A stretch of DNA of 64,000 nt, from positions 17,691,245 through 17,755,244 of the forward strand of contig CM022667.1 of NCBI GenBank assembly GCA_012295275.1, read 5' to 3'. Source of the DNA: Chrysomallon squamiferum (Eukaryota > Mollusca > Gastropoda > Neomphalida > Peltospiridae). The notes beneath the pieces were generated by a model, which ran no database searches, was not told where the DNA came from, and was given only the letters and a program-made list of their open reading frames with translations. Positions 1-13,780 of the stretch are shown here, piece after piece. Each line of letters begins with the position of its first letter. The first letter of the stretch is position 1. Made by a program: the position numbers and the translations under genes.

Positions 1-262
1 TAGGAAAGGATTTATTTTATTCAGATAAACATGAACTCTTCCTGTACATAATATGCAATTATTTGTTACCAGATACAATGTTTTTCAAAAATACAAAAGA
101 TAACAATCTAACAGGTGGGTTTGAAGAAGCATGAGTATCTATTTAAAAAGCATTTTCTTGAAAATAATGACTGTTTCACATCTCTTACATAAAATAATAA
201 TTTTTTACGTTTTTATTTTTTTTTATTTCAGGTTCTAATAGGAGAATCAAAAATATAAAGCA

Positions 263-1381
263 ATGGTGGAATACATAACAAATATATCAAACTTTGAGAA
301 TCAAAATGAATCCGGATATCTACAGATGAACAGCAGTTTTCAGACAGATGGCAGCACCATCAGAACTTTCAATTTTTATATACTTGGAATTCTGGGAAAT
401 ACACTAGCAGCTTTTGGATTAGTTGCTAACACCTTGTCCATTATTGTACTAAGACATCGGCGCATGCAGTCATCAACATCACTTTATCTCATTACTTTGG
501 CCATATATGACAACATCATCCTCATTACAATGATAATATTTTTTGGTCTGCCTAATCTTTATCCTGAAACACCATTCTTAGAAGACTACTACTTCAACTA
601 CAATCATGCTGTGCCATTTGGTTATCCTATCGGCCTTGCTGCTCAAATGGGATCCATCTATACATGTGTTGCCTTCACTGTAGAGAGATACATTGCTGTT
701 TGTAAACCATTACATGCTGCTAATATGTGCACCAAATCACGAGCCAAGAAAGCCATGATGTTAATATTTCTCTGGGTTGTCATCTACAATGTACCTCGCT
801 ATTTCCACTACCATATCCAGATACATCCAGTTGAGGGCAAGAACAAGACGCAAGCCATTCCCAACACAACAGAGTTTGGTGATCATAAAGTCTTCAAACA
901 GGTTTACCTTATTTATCTTCAGCTCTTCTTCATGTTTGTCATCCCCTTCTGCATCCTTCTCATCCTCAACACTGCCTTAATTCGAGCCCTCAACCGATCT
1001 CGTTTCATGCGTCAACAGATATCAACATCAGCACAGCGGGAGCACAATTTGACTGTCATGCTCATTGCTGTCATAGTTGTTTTTCTTGTCTGTCAGTTTC
1101 CATCAATAATTGACAACATTCTACTGGCATCAGTGGAGTCACATTACCTTAGAATAAACAATCACTATTCTCGGTTCTATACAATGTGTACACTGATGGT
1201 TGAAGTGAATTCTGCAGTTAACTTTGTAATGTACTGTGTGTTTGGAAAGAAGTTCAGAATGATTTTTCTGCACATATTTGGTTTTAAAAAAATTCACAAG
1301 CAGCTACAGTATAGAAGTACTTTGTATAATACAAGAACAAATGGAATTAGAACTTATGATATGGAGGTTTCTCTTGTATAA
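263..1381 (+). CDS. FMRFamide-receptor-like class A GPCR (gene 1)
   Basis: Predicted seven-transmembrane neuropeptide receptor at the plasma membrane, 372 aa, encoded in one exon. An in-frame TAG lies 24 nt before the ATG, and a polypyrimidine tract ending in TTTCAG at about 231 looks like the acceptor of a 5'-UTR intron. Visible class A marks: a short N-terminus with N-glycosylation sequons (NIS, NSS), TM2 aspartate in LAIYDN, ERY at 141-143, TM4 Trp171, TM5 Pro228, CQFP at 277-280 in TM6, and NSAVNFVMY at 316-324 in place of NPxxY. The TM3 segment (AQMGSIYTCVAFTVERY) and the following CT-x-SRAK loop, together with absence of the usual TM3 cysteine, match the insect FMRFamide receptor pattern as I know it. 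The ligand is an inference. A second gene and two relics of the same family follow on the same strand. AATAAA-like signals lie near 1545. Confidence 0.9.
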   Translation: MVEYITNISNFENQNESGYLQMNSSFQTDGSTIRTFNFYILGILGNTLAAFGLVANTLSIIVLRHRRMQSSTSLYLITLAIYDNIILITMIIFFGLPNLYPETPFLEDYYFNYNHAVPFGYPIGLAAQMGSIYTCVAFTVERYIAVCKPLHAANMCTKSRAKKAMMLIFLWVVIYNVPRYFHYHIQIHPVEGKNKTQAIPNTTEFGDHKVFKQVYLIYLQLFFMFVIPFCILLILNTALIRALNRSRFMRQQISTSAQREHNLTVMLIAVIVVFLVCQFPSIIDNILLASVESHYLRINNHYSRFYTMCTLMVEVNSAVNFVMYCVFGKKFRMIFLHIFGFKKIHKQLQYRSTLYNTRTNGIRTYDMEVSLV

Positions 1382-4300
1382 AAAGAAAAAAGAAACATTA
1401 TTAATATTTGTTTTTAAATCAAAGAAACATTCTGTATTTATCTGAGCAGCATGGTGATAACATTAACTGGTTTAAGTTAATAATAATTAGATTATATTTA
1501 TATTAAGTCAATTTTATTTAACAAGAAAAATTCTGGTGTTAAAATCAATAAATTTGAAATTTGAGGAAATACAAATAAACTAAAGAATATTGAAAATTAT
1601 AACAAAGTAATATCAAGTTGATTAATGAAAAACAATAAGTGATTTGTTCTTAAAAACAAAAGATAATGTAGTTGCCTAGAGAATGATTTTGAATAAACAA
1701 TTTAAATTATAAAAATGTGCCTAAATGAGAATAAGAAAGCTGTGAATAAGAAACATAAATATGTGCTGTTTGTGCCTGGTAAAGATTTGAGTTCATTTTC
1801 CCTTGACAGACTTATAGTGTTCTTTGTTGTTATTGTTCTTTAATATTGTTGTTTTCTTAAATGCAGTAAAAATAAATACTTTAAATATGAAAAATAATTA
1901 AACACTGCATAACTGACAATAAAAACATATTTATAAAATATATATATATATATATATTTTTTGATATCTACACGGCTGAAATTTTAACTTTGGTCTTGTA
2001 TAAGGTGTGCATAGTTTTTAGAATGCTTTCATATAAGAAACTACTTGTGCATGCCAAAGACAGATGAAAAACTTATGTTAGACATACGCACACCCATTTG
2101 CCTTCAGAACTGTAACTAACCAAGAAGTAAATAATTATTTTCATCCTTATTATGTTTTAAATTCACTTATAAATATTTTTTCTTTTCATTTCAAGCTGTG
2201 AATTTTAAATGTAAAATGGGAATAAAATTTACATGTTGTTAATACAAATTTGAAATATGTTGTTCTTTGACACAATTTTTTTTTTGCCTCATATGACGAT
2301 CAATATTTTGATAAGTTGCAGTATTATATCATCATCAATTTCATGTTTTCCACTTTCCATCATTTTACATGAGTGACTAAATAAGTAAGACTGAACAACT
2401 AGTTCACTTATACAGAGGAAATGAAAATGTTTGGATAATGGAAAGATAAAGTTCTACTCCATATTGTCATTAGACATGCGTGTATGTATCATGTAAACTG
2501 ATTATTTCACTGTCTGGATATGACTCATGTTCATTTTATTTTATTATTATTGTTTTTTGTTTTGCTTTTTTATGTTGTTGGTTTTTTTTGTTCTTCTTTT
2601 GTTATTATTATTATTATTTGTTGTTGTTTTCTGATTTTTTCCTTCTTTCTATATAGTTTTTAAACTTGTTTAGCTTGTTTTAATGTGTTGTCTGCAGTAG
2701 TAGGTATATTATGAGAAGTATCAAATGTCAATAAATGTGCATGTGAGTGTTTGTGTATGTGTTTGTTAAAATGTTATTTATTTATCCTATTCATGTATTC
2801 AGTGATTATGTATTGTTTGTATGGTGTCCTTTTTTTCTTCTCTTTTCTTCTTCATAATCTGACTGATTTTCAGACTCACAGTCAATGAATAAAATCATAT
2901 TGTAACTATATTTTCAAAACAATCAGAGGAACCTGAAATATTAACTATTAGACCACACATGTTTTAATCACAGCAAGTAATGAATGTTTAGTTATGTTTA
3001 TCAGTATATTGAAACACTTTCCATAGGTGCACTTCAATCATGCAGTACATACATATAACCATTTCACATGGCTGATATACTTTACTATTTCTGTAAACTC
3101 TTATTTGACTTCCCCTACTTTTTGAAGACTATATTTCAAGCAAAACAACTCATTTCATTGAAATTTCTATGTATGTTAATGATATTAATGGAAAAAGAAA
3201 AAAGCAGCTAGTTAAAGAATGAATTATAACTGGATACTTAGGAGTTTATTTCTTCTTTTTTTTTCTTCTTTTTACTTAAGAAAGTATTGATTTCAAAATA
3301 AAATAAAAAACTAATAAATTATTTAATTAATTTTCTTTTAATACAGTAATATTAAGTTAATTATAATGAACAAACATCAACACAAATAATCTACTTTGAA
3401 AGAACTTAATACATATATCTTCTAATGGCATTTATTATAACAATTATGGAATAATGGCATGAAAGGAAAATAGTGTAATTATATTCTGGGTCATAGCAAC
3501 ATCTCCTTTTTAAAATTAGTACCAGAAAGGTGCCTGGTGGGACCCTTTCTTGTCTATGTCATTATTTTGTATGTTGATACTGGGATCTGAAATAAGGGGT
3601 CATGTAAAATGTTAACTGAATTAATGTAATCAATGTTCATACATATGAAATAAAGTATATTCATCATGAGTTATCTTCAATTAATTAAGATGTTTATAAA
3701 ATACTGAGTAAATGCCACCAATGTTATTATAAATATGAAAGTATGAACTTACAAAAATTGTTTTTTTGACATGATTAAGGCACAGACGTAAAATTCTTAC
3801 CAACTTTCAAACAGTATTGTATAGGTTCAGATATTTATGTACAGGACCAGCATGATGAAAATGATGGCATTATTTGGAATGTATAGAACTGAGATGTCTG
3901 AGATATGGCAATACGAACAACAACTTTCTGAAAATGTATTCTAACTGTAGGTTTTATTTTTGTCTTAAAACTGAGACAGCCCTGTTCAATAATACAACTG
4001 GGTGTGATTAGGTCCAATGATCAAATTAACAAATGTAGCAGGACATCTACATCTTGTTTATAGAACTAGAAAGAAGTGTTCTGCTATGAACTGTTATATT
4101 CATCATGAAATGCTCCATCTCTAAATACAGTTCACTTCATCTTAGTAACAAAGTTATAAGAAAAGAAACTTTTAAATGAACTCCCGTACTTCTTTTTATT
4201 TAGTTTCGGTCTTATTTTAATTAATAAAGAAGTATAAGAATAAAAAATACATTTAAAATTATTTAGGCAGTCCAATGACATCATTGTGAACAGATCAGAT

Positions 4301-5189
4301 TAATTTAATCTGGTTTCTTCTAGTGTGAGCAGAAAAATATGGATGCCAATGAACCTGTATGTGATCAGACCAAATCTAAATGGCATAATGTGATAAAATG
4401 GTGACAGCACTCATATGTTTTTTAAAACTATTATTCTGTTGTCATACTTTGTTATCAATGTTTACTGGCCACAAAAAAGTCAAATAAAATATTAATTTAA
4501 ATATAAACAATTATATTTTTTACACAATTCATTTATACCACCACTACTTCTTCTCCATCAAATGCTAGATAATTCCAGTGTACACAGAACTGTCTAAGTT
4601 TATTTAAGAGAAAGCTGGAGATTTGAAGTGAAAAAAGCTAAAGATTTTATTTATTGAACAAATATGGAGATTTTCTTGCATTCATTGTAATAAAATGCAA
4701 AAACTGTTGAATGGTTAATCTTGCTCTATCTGTGGATTGCAGTGTCTATTTTTATAAGAATGCAGATCATGTAACACACTGGTCCAGTCTTTGTTTTCTT
4801 ACTACCATTTATTGTTCTGCAGATCATTTTGTAAGTAATTCTACATTAACCTGACTGCTGTAAAACTGAATTTTTTTTCTCTCATTTCTTATTATTTTTT
4901 TAATTTTTAATTTTTTTTTAATTTTTTAATTTTTTTTGTTAAAGGTAAATTTGGAAGATTTTTTGGTTATTATTTTTTAAATAATTTTTTTAAATTAAAA
5001 TGTTTCAGTTATTTATTGTTTTATCAAAAGGTTGTAAAAAATCATCTTTTACTTGTAAACTGAGAAGTTTGACAACACTGTGTACTAGAAATATCAAACC
5101 AAAGCTTTAAAAAAAAAAACAGTTGAAAGCTGGTATAGGAAATAATTCATTAGTACTAAAAAAGATTGATTCTAAACACCATTAAAACC

Positions 5190-5310
5190 AAAACATAAAA
5201 TATACAACTAAAAAAATTAGATGATTAAGTATTTATTTTAGTCTTTGGTATTAATTAATCTATTAGTTAGGTATAGCAATTCATTTTACTGGAAAAATTA
5301 CTATAAAATG
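5190..5310 (+). repeat. dispersed repeat copy 1 (pairs with 8585-8705)
   Basis: The stretch holding AAAATATACAACTAAA, then TAGTCTTTGGTATTAATTAA, then a conserved TTCATTT-ACTGG block recurs in the same order at 8585-8705, with small indels. It is an old dispersed or segmental duplicate. No terminal repeats or coding potential were seen, so the element type is unknown. Confidence 0.55.
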
Positions 5311-6156
5311 TTAATGGAGTATTTCCAGTTGACATATTAATGATACTATTTCATGACGTGTCACATGGTTATACCTATATGATGCTACCTAACAGAAACA
5401 AGAATTATTCTGTTGATATCGTTCTTCATATGCTATTACACAAAATCCAACAATTAATATATAAAAAAAATATATACTGTTTTACATTTATTCTTTCAAT
5501 GTAAATCTTGTTACAGATTTGTAAATAAATCATGTCTGAAGTTTTTAATTTGGTATCAAGTTGAAAATCCAATAAAAATCATATCAAATTTAGTCTAATT
5601 AAAAGTGGCAGATGTAATCTAGAATATAAAGTAACAAAATCCTTAGAGAGTCCAATGTAATAAACCTGTCAGATAATGTTATGTTAAATTTTCAAACTGT
5701 AAATGCTTAGATGTACTTGCAATACAATTTGTTATCAAACAGTGTTTTACAAATATCATTTATTTATTTTTATTTAATTATTTATTCAATTATTTATTTA
5801 TTTATTAATTATAATTTTGTTTTTTGATCCTGATATATAAATAGTAGTTGCAAAACAACATAAAATATATAAATCCACAAAATAAAAAAACAATAAAAAA
5901 AACAAAAACAAAAACTGAAACAATGAAAATACAAAAAAAAATTAAGAAAATAAATCAGAACTATAATAATAATAATACTAATAAATGTATTAAAATACCT
6001 GGACAAAAATTTCAATGATTTTATTTTTATGTAAAAAGCTTGCTACTGGTGGTAGTTATTCTGTTGTTTGTTGGCTGTGGATATGGCAAAGTGTTTTAAA
6101 TTTTTCCTTGAGATCACAAAGAATGGATATACCATAATTTATTTCAATTTTATTTA

Positions 6157-6324
6157 TTATTATAGGTTGTTTGTACCATCAGAAAGTGTAAAATACATCA
6201 TTAAAATGGCATGACTAGTTTAGGCAGAAATATTATTATTATTATAGGTTGTTTGTACCATCAGAAAGTGTAAAATACATCATTAAAATGGCATGACTAG
6301 TTTAGGCAGAAATATTATTATTAT
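6157..6324 (+). repeat. exact two-copy tandem duplication, 82-bp period
   Basis: The segment beginning TATAGGTTGTTTGTACCATC and ending in an ATT run occurs twice head to tail with a period of 82 bp and no mismatch that I can see. Both copies are flanked by ATT runs, which fits slippage or unequal exchange at the ATT runs. No gene overlaps it. Confidence 0.9.
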
Positions 6325-6867
6325 TAGATGTAAAGAAAATTTAAGTTTAATACAAGGTAGCATTACAAATTGTTATTAAAGACTAAGCTGCTATGAGTTT
6401 GTATGTGATAACTCTCTTTTCCTGTTCTTTAGTTCAACTAGAAGCAACAAAATAGAAGTCTATGTAGCAGATCAGTCTGTAGTGATGTTTTGTTTCAAGA
6501 CATTAATTTGTTTTGTTTTGTTTTGGTGGTAAAAAAGAAATTTCAAAAGTATGAAAAAGAAAAGAAATAATAATAATATAAAATAGATAAAATAAATAAA
6601 ATAAAATATAAATAAAAATCTTAACATTACACACACATACTTAACTGATTAGCAACATTTTGTTTTAACTTTTCTTGTTTTTATATGAAAAAAGAGATGA
6701 AATAATAAATAAAAAAAATTATAAAATATATTGAAGTATCATTTACAAGTATTCATTTTTTTAATTTAATGAATATATAATAGAAAAAAGTGATAATAAA
6801 GCAAAGTAAATCTGTTGTATTATTATTATTATTATAATTTCTTTTTTTTTGAAAAATGAGGTAGCCA

Positions 6868-6896
6868 GTAAAAAAAAAAAAAAAAAAAAAAAAAAA
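6868..6896 (+). repeat. poly-A tract
   Basis: Uninterrupted A run of nearly 30 bases in non-coding DNA. It could be a retroposon tail, but no body with target-site duplications was recognised. Confidence 0.8.
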
Positions 6897-7091
6897 TAAA
6901 AAATGAAAGGTTAAATGTAGCCTTAACATATTATCATTTGCTTAGTATTTTATTACCAGTTTATTATCAGCAAACATCAACTGTTACAACAACAAAATAA
7001 ATATAAACATAACTATTTATACAATTTAAGGCACTCACAGACTCACTCATAAACACACACACAAAATACACATCTTAAACCTTAATATTAT

Positions 7092-7094
<3 letters not shown>

Positions 7095-7140
<46 letters not shown>
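7095..7140 (+). repeat. (TA)n microsatellite
   Basis: About 23 TA units in intergenic DNA; several similar TA tracts occur in the window. Confidence 0.9.
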
Positions 7141-7145
<5 letters not shown>

Positions 7146-7666
7146 GATGCACAAAATCAAGTCATAATGGGTTTTTTTAAAGTTACCATCAACCATTTTA
7201 TTATCAGCTTATTTTATCACCATGTTATTATTAGCAACAATCAAACATCACCATAAATAAAACAAATATAAATATAACTATTGATACAAGATACAGGCAG
7301 ACACTACATATTTAAATTTTATAATTATGTAAACAGATAGATGTACAGATATCCCTGAAGAGAACAACATGCACATATATAAGAAAGAAAATGCTTTAAG
7401 TACAAAATACAGCAAGACAGAAACATATTTTCTGTAAAGGAATAAAAAGGTAATTCAGGTAATGTTCACCTGTAGCTGAAAGGTTAAAATTACTGGTTAT
7501 TAACTGCCACCCAGTAACTGAATATTGTTATCTTGATAATGTAAAAATAAAAAGGAAAGATGTCATTTCAATAAAGGAATGGGTTAATTCCTTTTGATAA
7601 ACACATTTACTTAATTATTTACTTAACTGAACTGACAAACAAAAAAGATGAAAAGAGTCAATAAAT

Positions 7667-7720
7667 GAATGTTTAATGACACCACAGCACAAAAAACATG
7701 TTGGCTACTTTTGTGTGTCA
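7667..7720 (+). repeat. fragment of a short dispersed repeat (TTTAATGACACC family)
   Basis: It shares the start TGTTTAATGACACC and an A-rich centre with 32451-32503. The 32.5-kb copy ends in GGTGTCA, the complement of the start, so the element has short inverted ends. I recall similar sequence as a common repeat in mollusc genomes; that link is from memory. The overlapping 70-codon open frame is not considered a gene. Confidence 0.4.
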
Positions 7721-8584
7721 GAAGAGGAACCATGCAGTGACAGACAACAAACACTCCGAGAAACAAATTACATAAAAAGAGAGACAACACATGAAAATAA
7801 ACACTTGAAAGGAAATTACATTTTAAATATATTAGAATATCCCAAAGCCATTGTAAGTCTCAGAAGAAAAAAACAAAAAAGAAAGTAGATAAATAATAAA
7901 GAAAATTAAAAAAGAAGAAGACAAAAGCATAATAAATTACGGAATTAATTTTCATTTAATAAAGTTCATAATAATGCACAAAATTAATAAAAATCTACTT
8001 TTAAATAATTTAATAAATACTGTAAAAGATGAAATTAATGCATGCATAAAATAATGCACCTTCACAACACGCAAGAAATGTATGTACTAATTAATGGGAC
8101 AAACATAATATATTCTTTTCTTCCTTTGTTTCCCAATTGCATAATATTCACACTGTTCAGTCTGTGGTTTACATGTTACAACTGTGAGTCAGGTTTCAGT
8201 AGATGTTGTGTAATAAAATGTTTTGATATTGCTCTTATTGATAATTAGCTGTTATTCCAATGTCAGCTTATCCATAACAATTAAATGGGTTACAGTTATT
8301 CAGAGGAAAGTTGAGTTAACTGTCTACTTACACTTTAACTCAATGAATTACCAACATATTCAAACTGAAAATATGTATATAAAAAAAATACTAATAACCA
8401 AGTAAGCCAAACAAAAAATAATAATAAAAATAAAAAAGAGATATCAAAATAATGTGTTGATGCCATTAACACTTTTTTTTACATTAATTTCATATTTGAT
8501 CTTCTCATGGCCTTTGATATGTTAGTTTGGGAATAATAGTTGGAACTAATGTAGAAGCAGGAAGATAACAGGTAATTCCAAGCA

Positions 8585-8705
8585 CAAAATATACAACAAA
8601 AAAAAGAAAGAAGAATAAAAATGATCTCTATTGGTTCGGTATAGTTTAGTCTTTGGTATTAATTAATTATTAACTAGACTGTAACATTCATTTCACTGGC
8701 AAAGA
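8585..8705 (+). repeat. dispersed repeat copy 2 (pairs with 5190-5310)
   Basis: Diverged counterpart of the 5.2-kb copy, sharing TAGTCTTTGGTATTAATTAA and the flanking AAAATATACAAC and TTCATTT-ACTGG blocks in the same order. Confidence 0.55.
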
Positions 8706-9112
8706 GAAATTTAACCCTTAATAGCTGTGGTCGATGCAGATCACTTTTAAATTGCCAGAGGAGTTATTTTAATTTAGAGATTTTTATCATGTTTCACAGA
8801 AGCCATTTAGGTTGCCACTATCACACAATGGCATTTCTAATTTAAGGTTAAGACAATAGAAATATCTCACCAATATATTACTGACCATGTTTTATCAAAA
8901 TTCATGTGATTATGTAAATATCACTGATGTCTCTCCTAATTTTTAAGTGGATATTTCTTTATATTTTAAATATGCAAAAGAAAAAGAAATTTTTTTAACA
9001 TGAGAATAAAAATATGGATACTTATTTCTTTCACTGCTTTCTGAACAATCATAAAACATGTTATGTTTCTGATTTGTTTTAATCCTGATGAATAATAATA
9101 ATAAAGATGATG

Positions 9113-9115
9113 ATG

Positions 9116-9176
<61 letters not shown>
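9113..9176 (+). repeat. (AAT)n microsatellite
   Basis: About 21 AAT units in intergenic DNA. Confidence 0.9.
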
Positions 9177-9177
<1 letters not shown>

Positions 9178-10055
9178 CAGTAATGGTATTAATAAAAAGT
9201 AAAATATTTTAAAACTGCATTTAAAAAGTCAATTAAAAAATAAAAAGAACCTCAATTTTTAATTAAACTGCAAACTGAAAACCTTTTCAGTGATTGTGTA
9301 TGAGCTTCTTGTGTTTTTTATCCAAACTAACAAATGACTACATTTTCAAGTTACAGTGTTAGTAACAGCCTTGGAGTCATGAAAAGCTGAAAAAGATTCA
9401 CTAAGTGAAGATGACAAGCTAACCAACCAAAAGAAATTGGATTTTCTTCCCAGGAGAGGTGATGTGATTAACATAAAAAAAATTCTTTTAAGGACTGATT
9501 TGTGGATACCTGCAATCTTTCCACTTGGTCGTAATATGACACTGTCAGCATTAACCATAGATGATTATAATTTGAAGACAGCACTGTTGAAGATGATGTC
9601 AACGATGTAGGTGATAGGCTAATTAAGCAGCTTGTCCAGCTAAATCAAGTCATTTGTCTTACACTCAGTCTTTGAATGAACATCAGTGATAATCAGTGGT
9701 AAAAGTATGTGATAATATTAGTTAAAAAACCCAGCAAAATAAGATATTTGGAAAAAGCTTTCTATAATGCAACTGTAAAGCTTTTAAAAAAAATATTCTG
9801 AAGGAATGTACTGAAAATAATACAACAAGGAAGATAGAGGTAAATATATATCTTGATTTTATTTCAAATTTCTTTTAAATTTTAATTGGGTGTATATTGG
9901 CTGGGTGTGCATTATTTTAATTTTTAATATTTGAAAATAATAAGTATTAGTAGGTAGTAATAATGCTTTAAAATGATAACATTTACCAACTAAAACAAAC
10001 ACCAAAACATATCCAATTTTTATAAAATTTACTAATGGAATTTAAATATTGACAT

Positions 10056-10087
<32 letters not shown>

Positions 10088-10990
10088 ACCCTTTCCCACC
10101 CAATAACAACAAAAAAATAATAAATAATAGAAGAAACTATAGATGGGATTTTATTTGCTGTTTTCTTTTAGAAAAAGGAGTTGGTTCAGATTTTTCTTTT
10201 ACTCAAGAAATTTAAAAACCTAAATTATTTTTGTTATTCTTATTTTTCGTATTGTTTTTTTTTTAATTTTGTTCTTTTTAATTATTTATTCAAATTTTTT
10301 TGAATTCATCATTATTTCTTTACATCAGGGATGTTATTAAACATCCAATAGAAAATCGTTATGTATAAAAATAAAATAAAAAAGTATTTATTTACCTCTA
10401 AATGACCAGAATGATATGCTGAAACATCAGATGAGAAGTTAAAAATACACTACCTCAAAAATAAAAGCTTTTAAGTTTTTAGCTCAGTTTTCACAGCATA
10501 TAGAAAAATATAACTATCAGAAAGAAACAATTTTATTACTAAAATATATTTTGATAATAGTAAATAAAATAATAAAATAATTCAATAGAGAAAATTTTAT
10601 AATAAAAAAAATATATATAGATATATTTTCCAAGATTTCATATTCTTTAGTAGTATTAGCATTTCTTTATAAAACAACAATAAAGTCACTACCATAGTCA
10701 AAAAAATGAAACCAATTATAATAATAGTTTTAATTGTTTTCTTTATTGTTTTTTTGTTGCTTTTTATAATTTTTCCTTTCAGTAATTAATTAACATGATT
10801 TTATTATTTGTCCTAGATACAACAGCAATATCATCTAATGGTATGAAATGCTGCTTTACTTTACAATTATTTACTGTTATTATGATTATAATTATTGCGG
10901 TTTTTTCTTTGTCTATTCATTGTTCTTATCGTCATTCTTTGTGTTTTTATTATTATTATTTTTACTTATGTTGTAAAATAACAATTATTA

Positions 10991-10995
<5 letters not shown>

Positions 10996-11042
<47 letters not shown>
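10996..11042 (+). repeat. (ATT)n microsatellite
   Basis: About 15 ATT units. The leucine-rich open frame across it is a by-product of the repeat. Confidence 0.85.
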
Positions 11043-13449
11043 GGTTTTGTTATCACTATTATTCTTATTTCTTATTATCATCATCATTATTTTACATTAT
11101 TATTATAGTTATTTTGTCATCTCACTGCTCATTCATTAAAAAACTAAACATGTGACTAATACTGTTAAACATAAAATGTAACACAAAAATAAAACTTTCA
11201 GTACAGTTTGAACCACGCTGATTTACATTTTAATATCATTCTGCAAATACAACTTCCAGTAAAATTCAAACATGCCAACTTATATTTTGATACCATAAAT
11301 TCTGCAGATAAAGTTTACTGCAGAGCTGGTCGTGCTGACTTGCGAGAGGAGATGTTAACAACCACATTCACAGTGAGCCCAAGTGCTAATGTTTCATTAG
11401 TTTAAGAGCACTCCTTTCAATCACCATTCTTCAAACCTAGACTTGGACAACTGTTATTAATTGCTGTCATACAATGACATACCATTGCATCAAGTTAGGA
11501 GCCAACTATTACAGGAATTTCTACCATATATTACTGAGAAATACTATTATCCTCTAAATATTTTGTAAAAAAATTAAAAATTAAAAATTAAAAAGTTTCT
11601 GAATTTTCTTATGTAGTAAGACTTCAATAACTTGAGATTGAAGGGGTCAACAAAAACAGCTTGAGTTTCAGGGTGCTTGAGTATTTGAATTTTTGACAGA
11701 CAAGTAATGGACATTTAATATTTCAAAAAACACACTTTTTCTTATTTAATAAACTAAGTAAAGCACAAAATAAATAAAAGACACAGCAAATTTAATTTGA
11801 CATAATGCACACACACACACACAAAATTATGTTTCCTATATATGAAAATGTATTTATTGAGATATAAAACAGCATAAACAGATGACATGTACTCATATGT
11901 TCATTATCAAAAACATAAACTGAAACTCATATCTGGAAATAAATATCAAGTTCATGTATTTTCAAATTTCTAAACTTGGCTGAATGAAATCAATCAATAC
12001 AGATGTTTTAGTGGCACTTGATAATATTCCATACATGACAAAAGTATTTTAAATTGCAAACAGTCTACAAAAAGAAAAAACTATGACTAAATTATTGATA
12101 CATCTATTTATAAATATTATTTCTGCCATAAAAAAAAGTTAGTAATAAAAGACTGTTTGCATGGTTTTTTTGAAAAAATCATCTTTCATTACAGCAGCCA
12201 TAATTCCACACAATCTCTTTAATATTTCCTGAGAATATCAATAAAAGAATTGTTGTTAGTGTTTAACACTGTTATGGTAAACATGTTATTAATTGCAAAC
12301 ATCATTTTGGCCATAAAAAGACAACATAACAATAATTTACTTACAACTGTTTTTAATAAAACAAAATCAATTTCTGTTTCCTATTTTTTTATTACATGTT
12401 AACATGTTTTTAAAGTGCAATTTAAGTAAAATGTTTTTTTCATGAATATCAATCAGTGAAGGGGTGAATAAAAGTGTTGCTATCAGTGATCCAAATGAAC
12501 AGTCCCAAAAAATCCAGTGTATTATCCTATATATATATATAAAACATATATGGATGTATATAAAATCAGAGGTAGAGAAAAATATTTATGCTAGTCAGTA
12601 ATGCCATATCATTCACATTTATCACTTCCTAAAAATGTTGGGTTATAATTTCATCCCCAATTGTCCTCCTTATAAATAAAAAAATTAAATAAATAGAATA
12701 ATCTTTGTTTTGCCCTCATGGATATTAATTATACATTTGTTAATAATAATAAATCATATTTAGCATGTATAATTTTGATGTTGTTTATAAAAATACAGTA
12801 ATCTTGTCAGAGATCGATTCATACAATTGTCTTAATGTACAAAACAAGAACCCCAAAAACAGTTCAACTAGTACTATAATAAAAACTGTTTAATAGCTGA
12901 TTTTTATTCTGATGACAAGTAGGACTAGTGTTAATCTTATTGATGATTATTCCATGGCTATATCAGCTTTTGCAGGCTTGAAGTCATAATACTACCAAAT
13001 ACCTGACAGTGTTCATTTATCTCTGTTAAACAGCTGGATCATGTACAAGACACCTTGTTTCCAGTTGAAGCTGATTAAAAAAACTAACTGCTATTGAAAA
13101 ATGTAGTATTTTATTTGCATTTTTACAGCAAATTAAAAACTGTTTCAAATAAAAAAATATAAGATCAACAAATATCGATTTTTCAGTAATAATTTTTATC
13201 CCAAAGATCAAAAACACGTCTTCAACTGGCAAAAAAAAGGAATTTAATCCATACCTGAAATGTGTATGTGAGTGTGTGTGTTTATACAGATGTGATTAAA
13301 AATAGCAGCAGTGATTAAGTATTCCATCTCTCATCTTTCTAAATATCAAGTGTCAGATATTATTTACATACGGTAATGTGTTACTTTTGCCTGCATTTTC
13401 TTTCTGTCTTACTCAAAATAATTTTGAGCCTGTAAATTCATTTATAAAT

Positions 13450-13780
13450 ATCAAACAAACAGAATTCGTGCCAGACTTGAGGAAGCTAATAAAGTGAGAA
13501 CCTAATTAATTATATTAACCCATCCGAATGAAAACCCTCTTCATGAAATGGCAATAATTATGCAGCACTTAGCAAGTATGTAAGTTATTCTTGCTCCCGG
13601 TATGGAACACAAGTGGTCAAAGCAGACAAAAGCCATTTGGTAACAGACGAGTGTAGGCCAGAGAACTAATGAAGTAATTTCAGCATCTTTGTGCTCATGT
13701 TAAGAGACCTCTACAAACATGACAGATTTGACTTGGGGCTGATGAGGAATACAAAAACTAATGCTGATGTCGATGTTAGA
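13450..13780 (+). promoter_or_regulatory. non-repetitive island upstream of GPCR gene 2
   Basis: About 330 bp of higher-complexity, higher-GC sequence amid AT-rich repeats, roughly 1.5 kb before gene 2. It contains homeodomain-type cores (CTAATTAATTA, AATAATTATGC). It has no long open frame and could be a promoter, an untranslated first exon or an enhancer. This rests on composition and position only. Confidence 0.3.

Larger units (their letters stand above)
1382..13450. other. AT-rich intergenic DNA between GPCR genes 1 and 2
   Basis: No convincing coding exon on either strand. Open frames here are short and built on simple sequence. It contains the 3' UTR of gene 1, poly-A and poly-T runs, TA and AAT microsatellites, an exact 82-bp tandem duplication near 6.2 kb, a dispersed repeat pair (5.2 and 8.6 kb) and a slightly more complex, non-repetitive patch at 9330-9700 without a clear reading frame. 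Confidence 0.6.

Noticed and set aside
9330-9700. Non-repetitive patch with a 70-codon minus frame
   Set aside because: Composition slightly better than its surroundings, but no splice signals, motif or family match in either direction.
10795-11139. 114-codon hydrophobic plus frame
   Set aside because: Half of it is an ATT microsatellite; no conserved residues.
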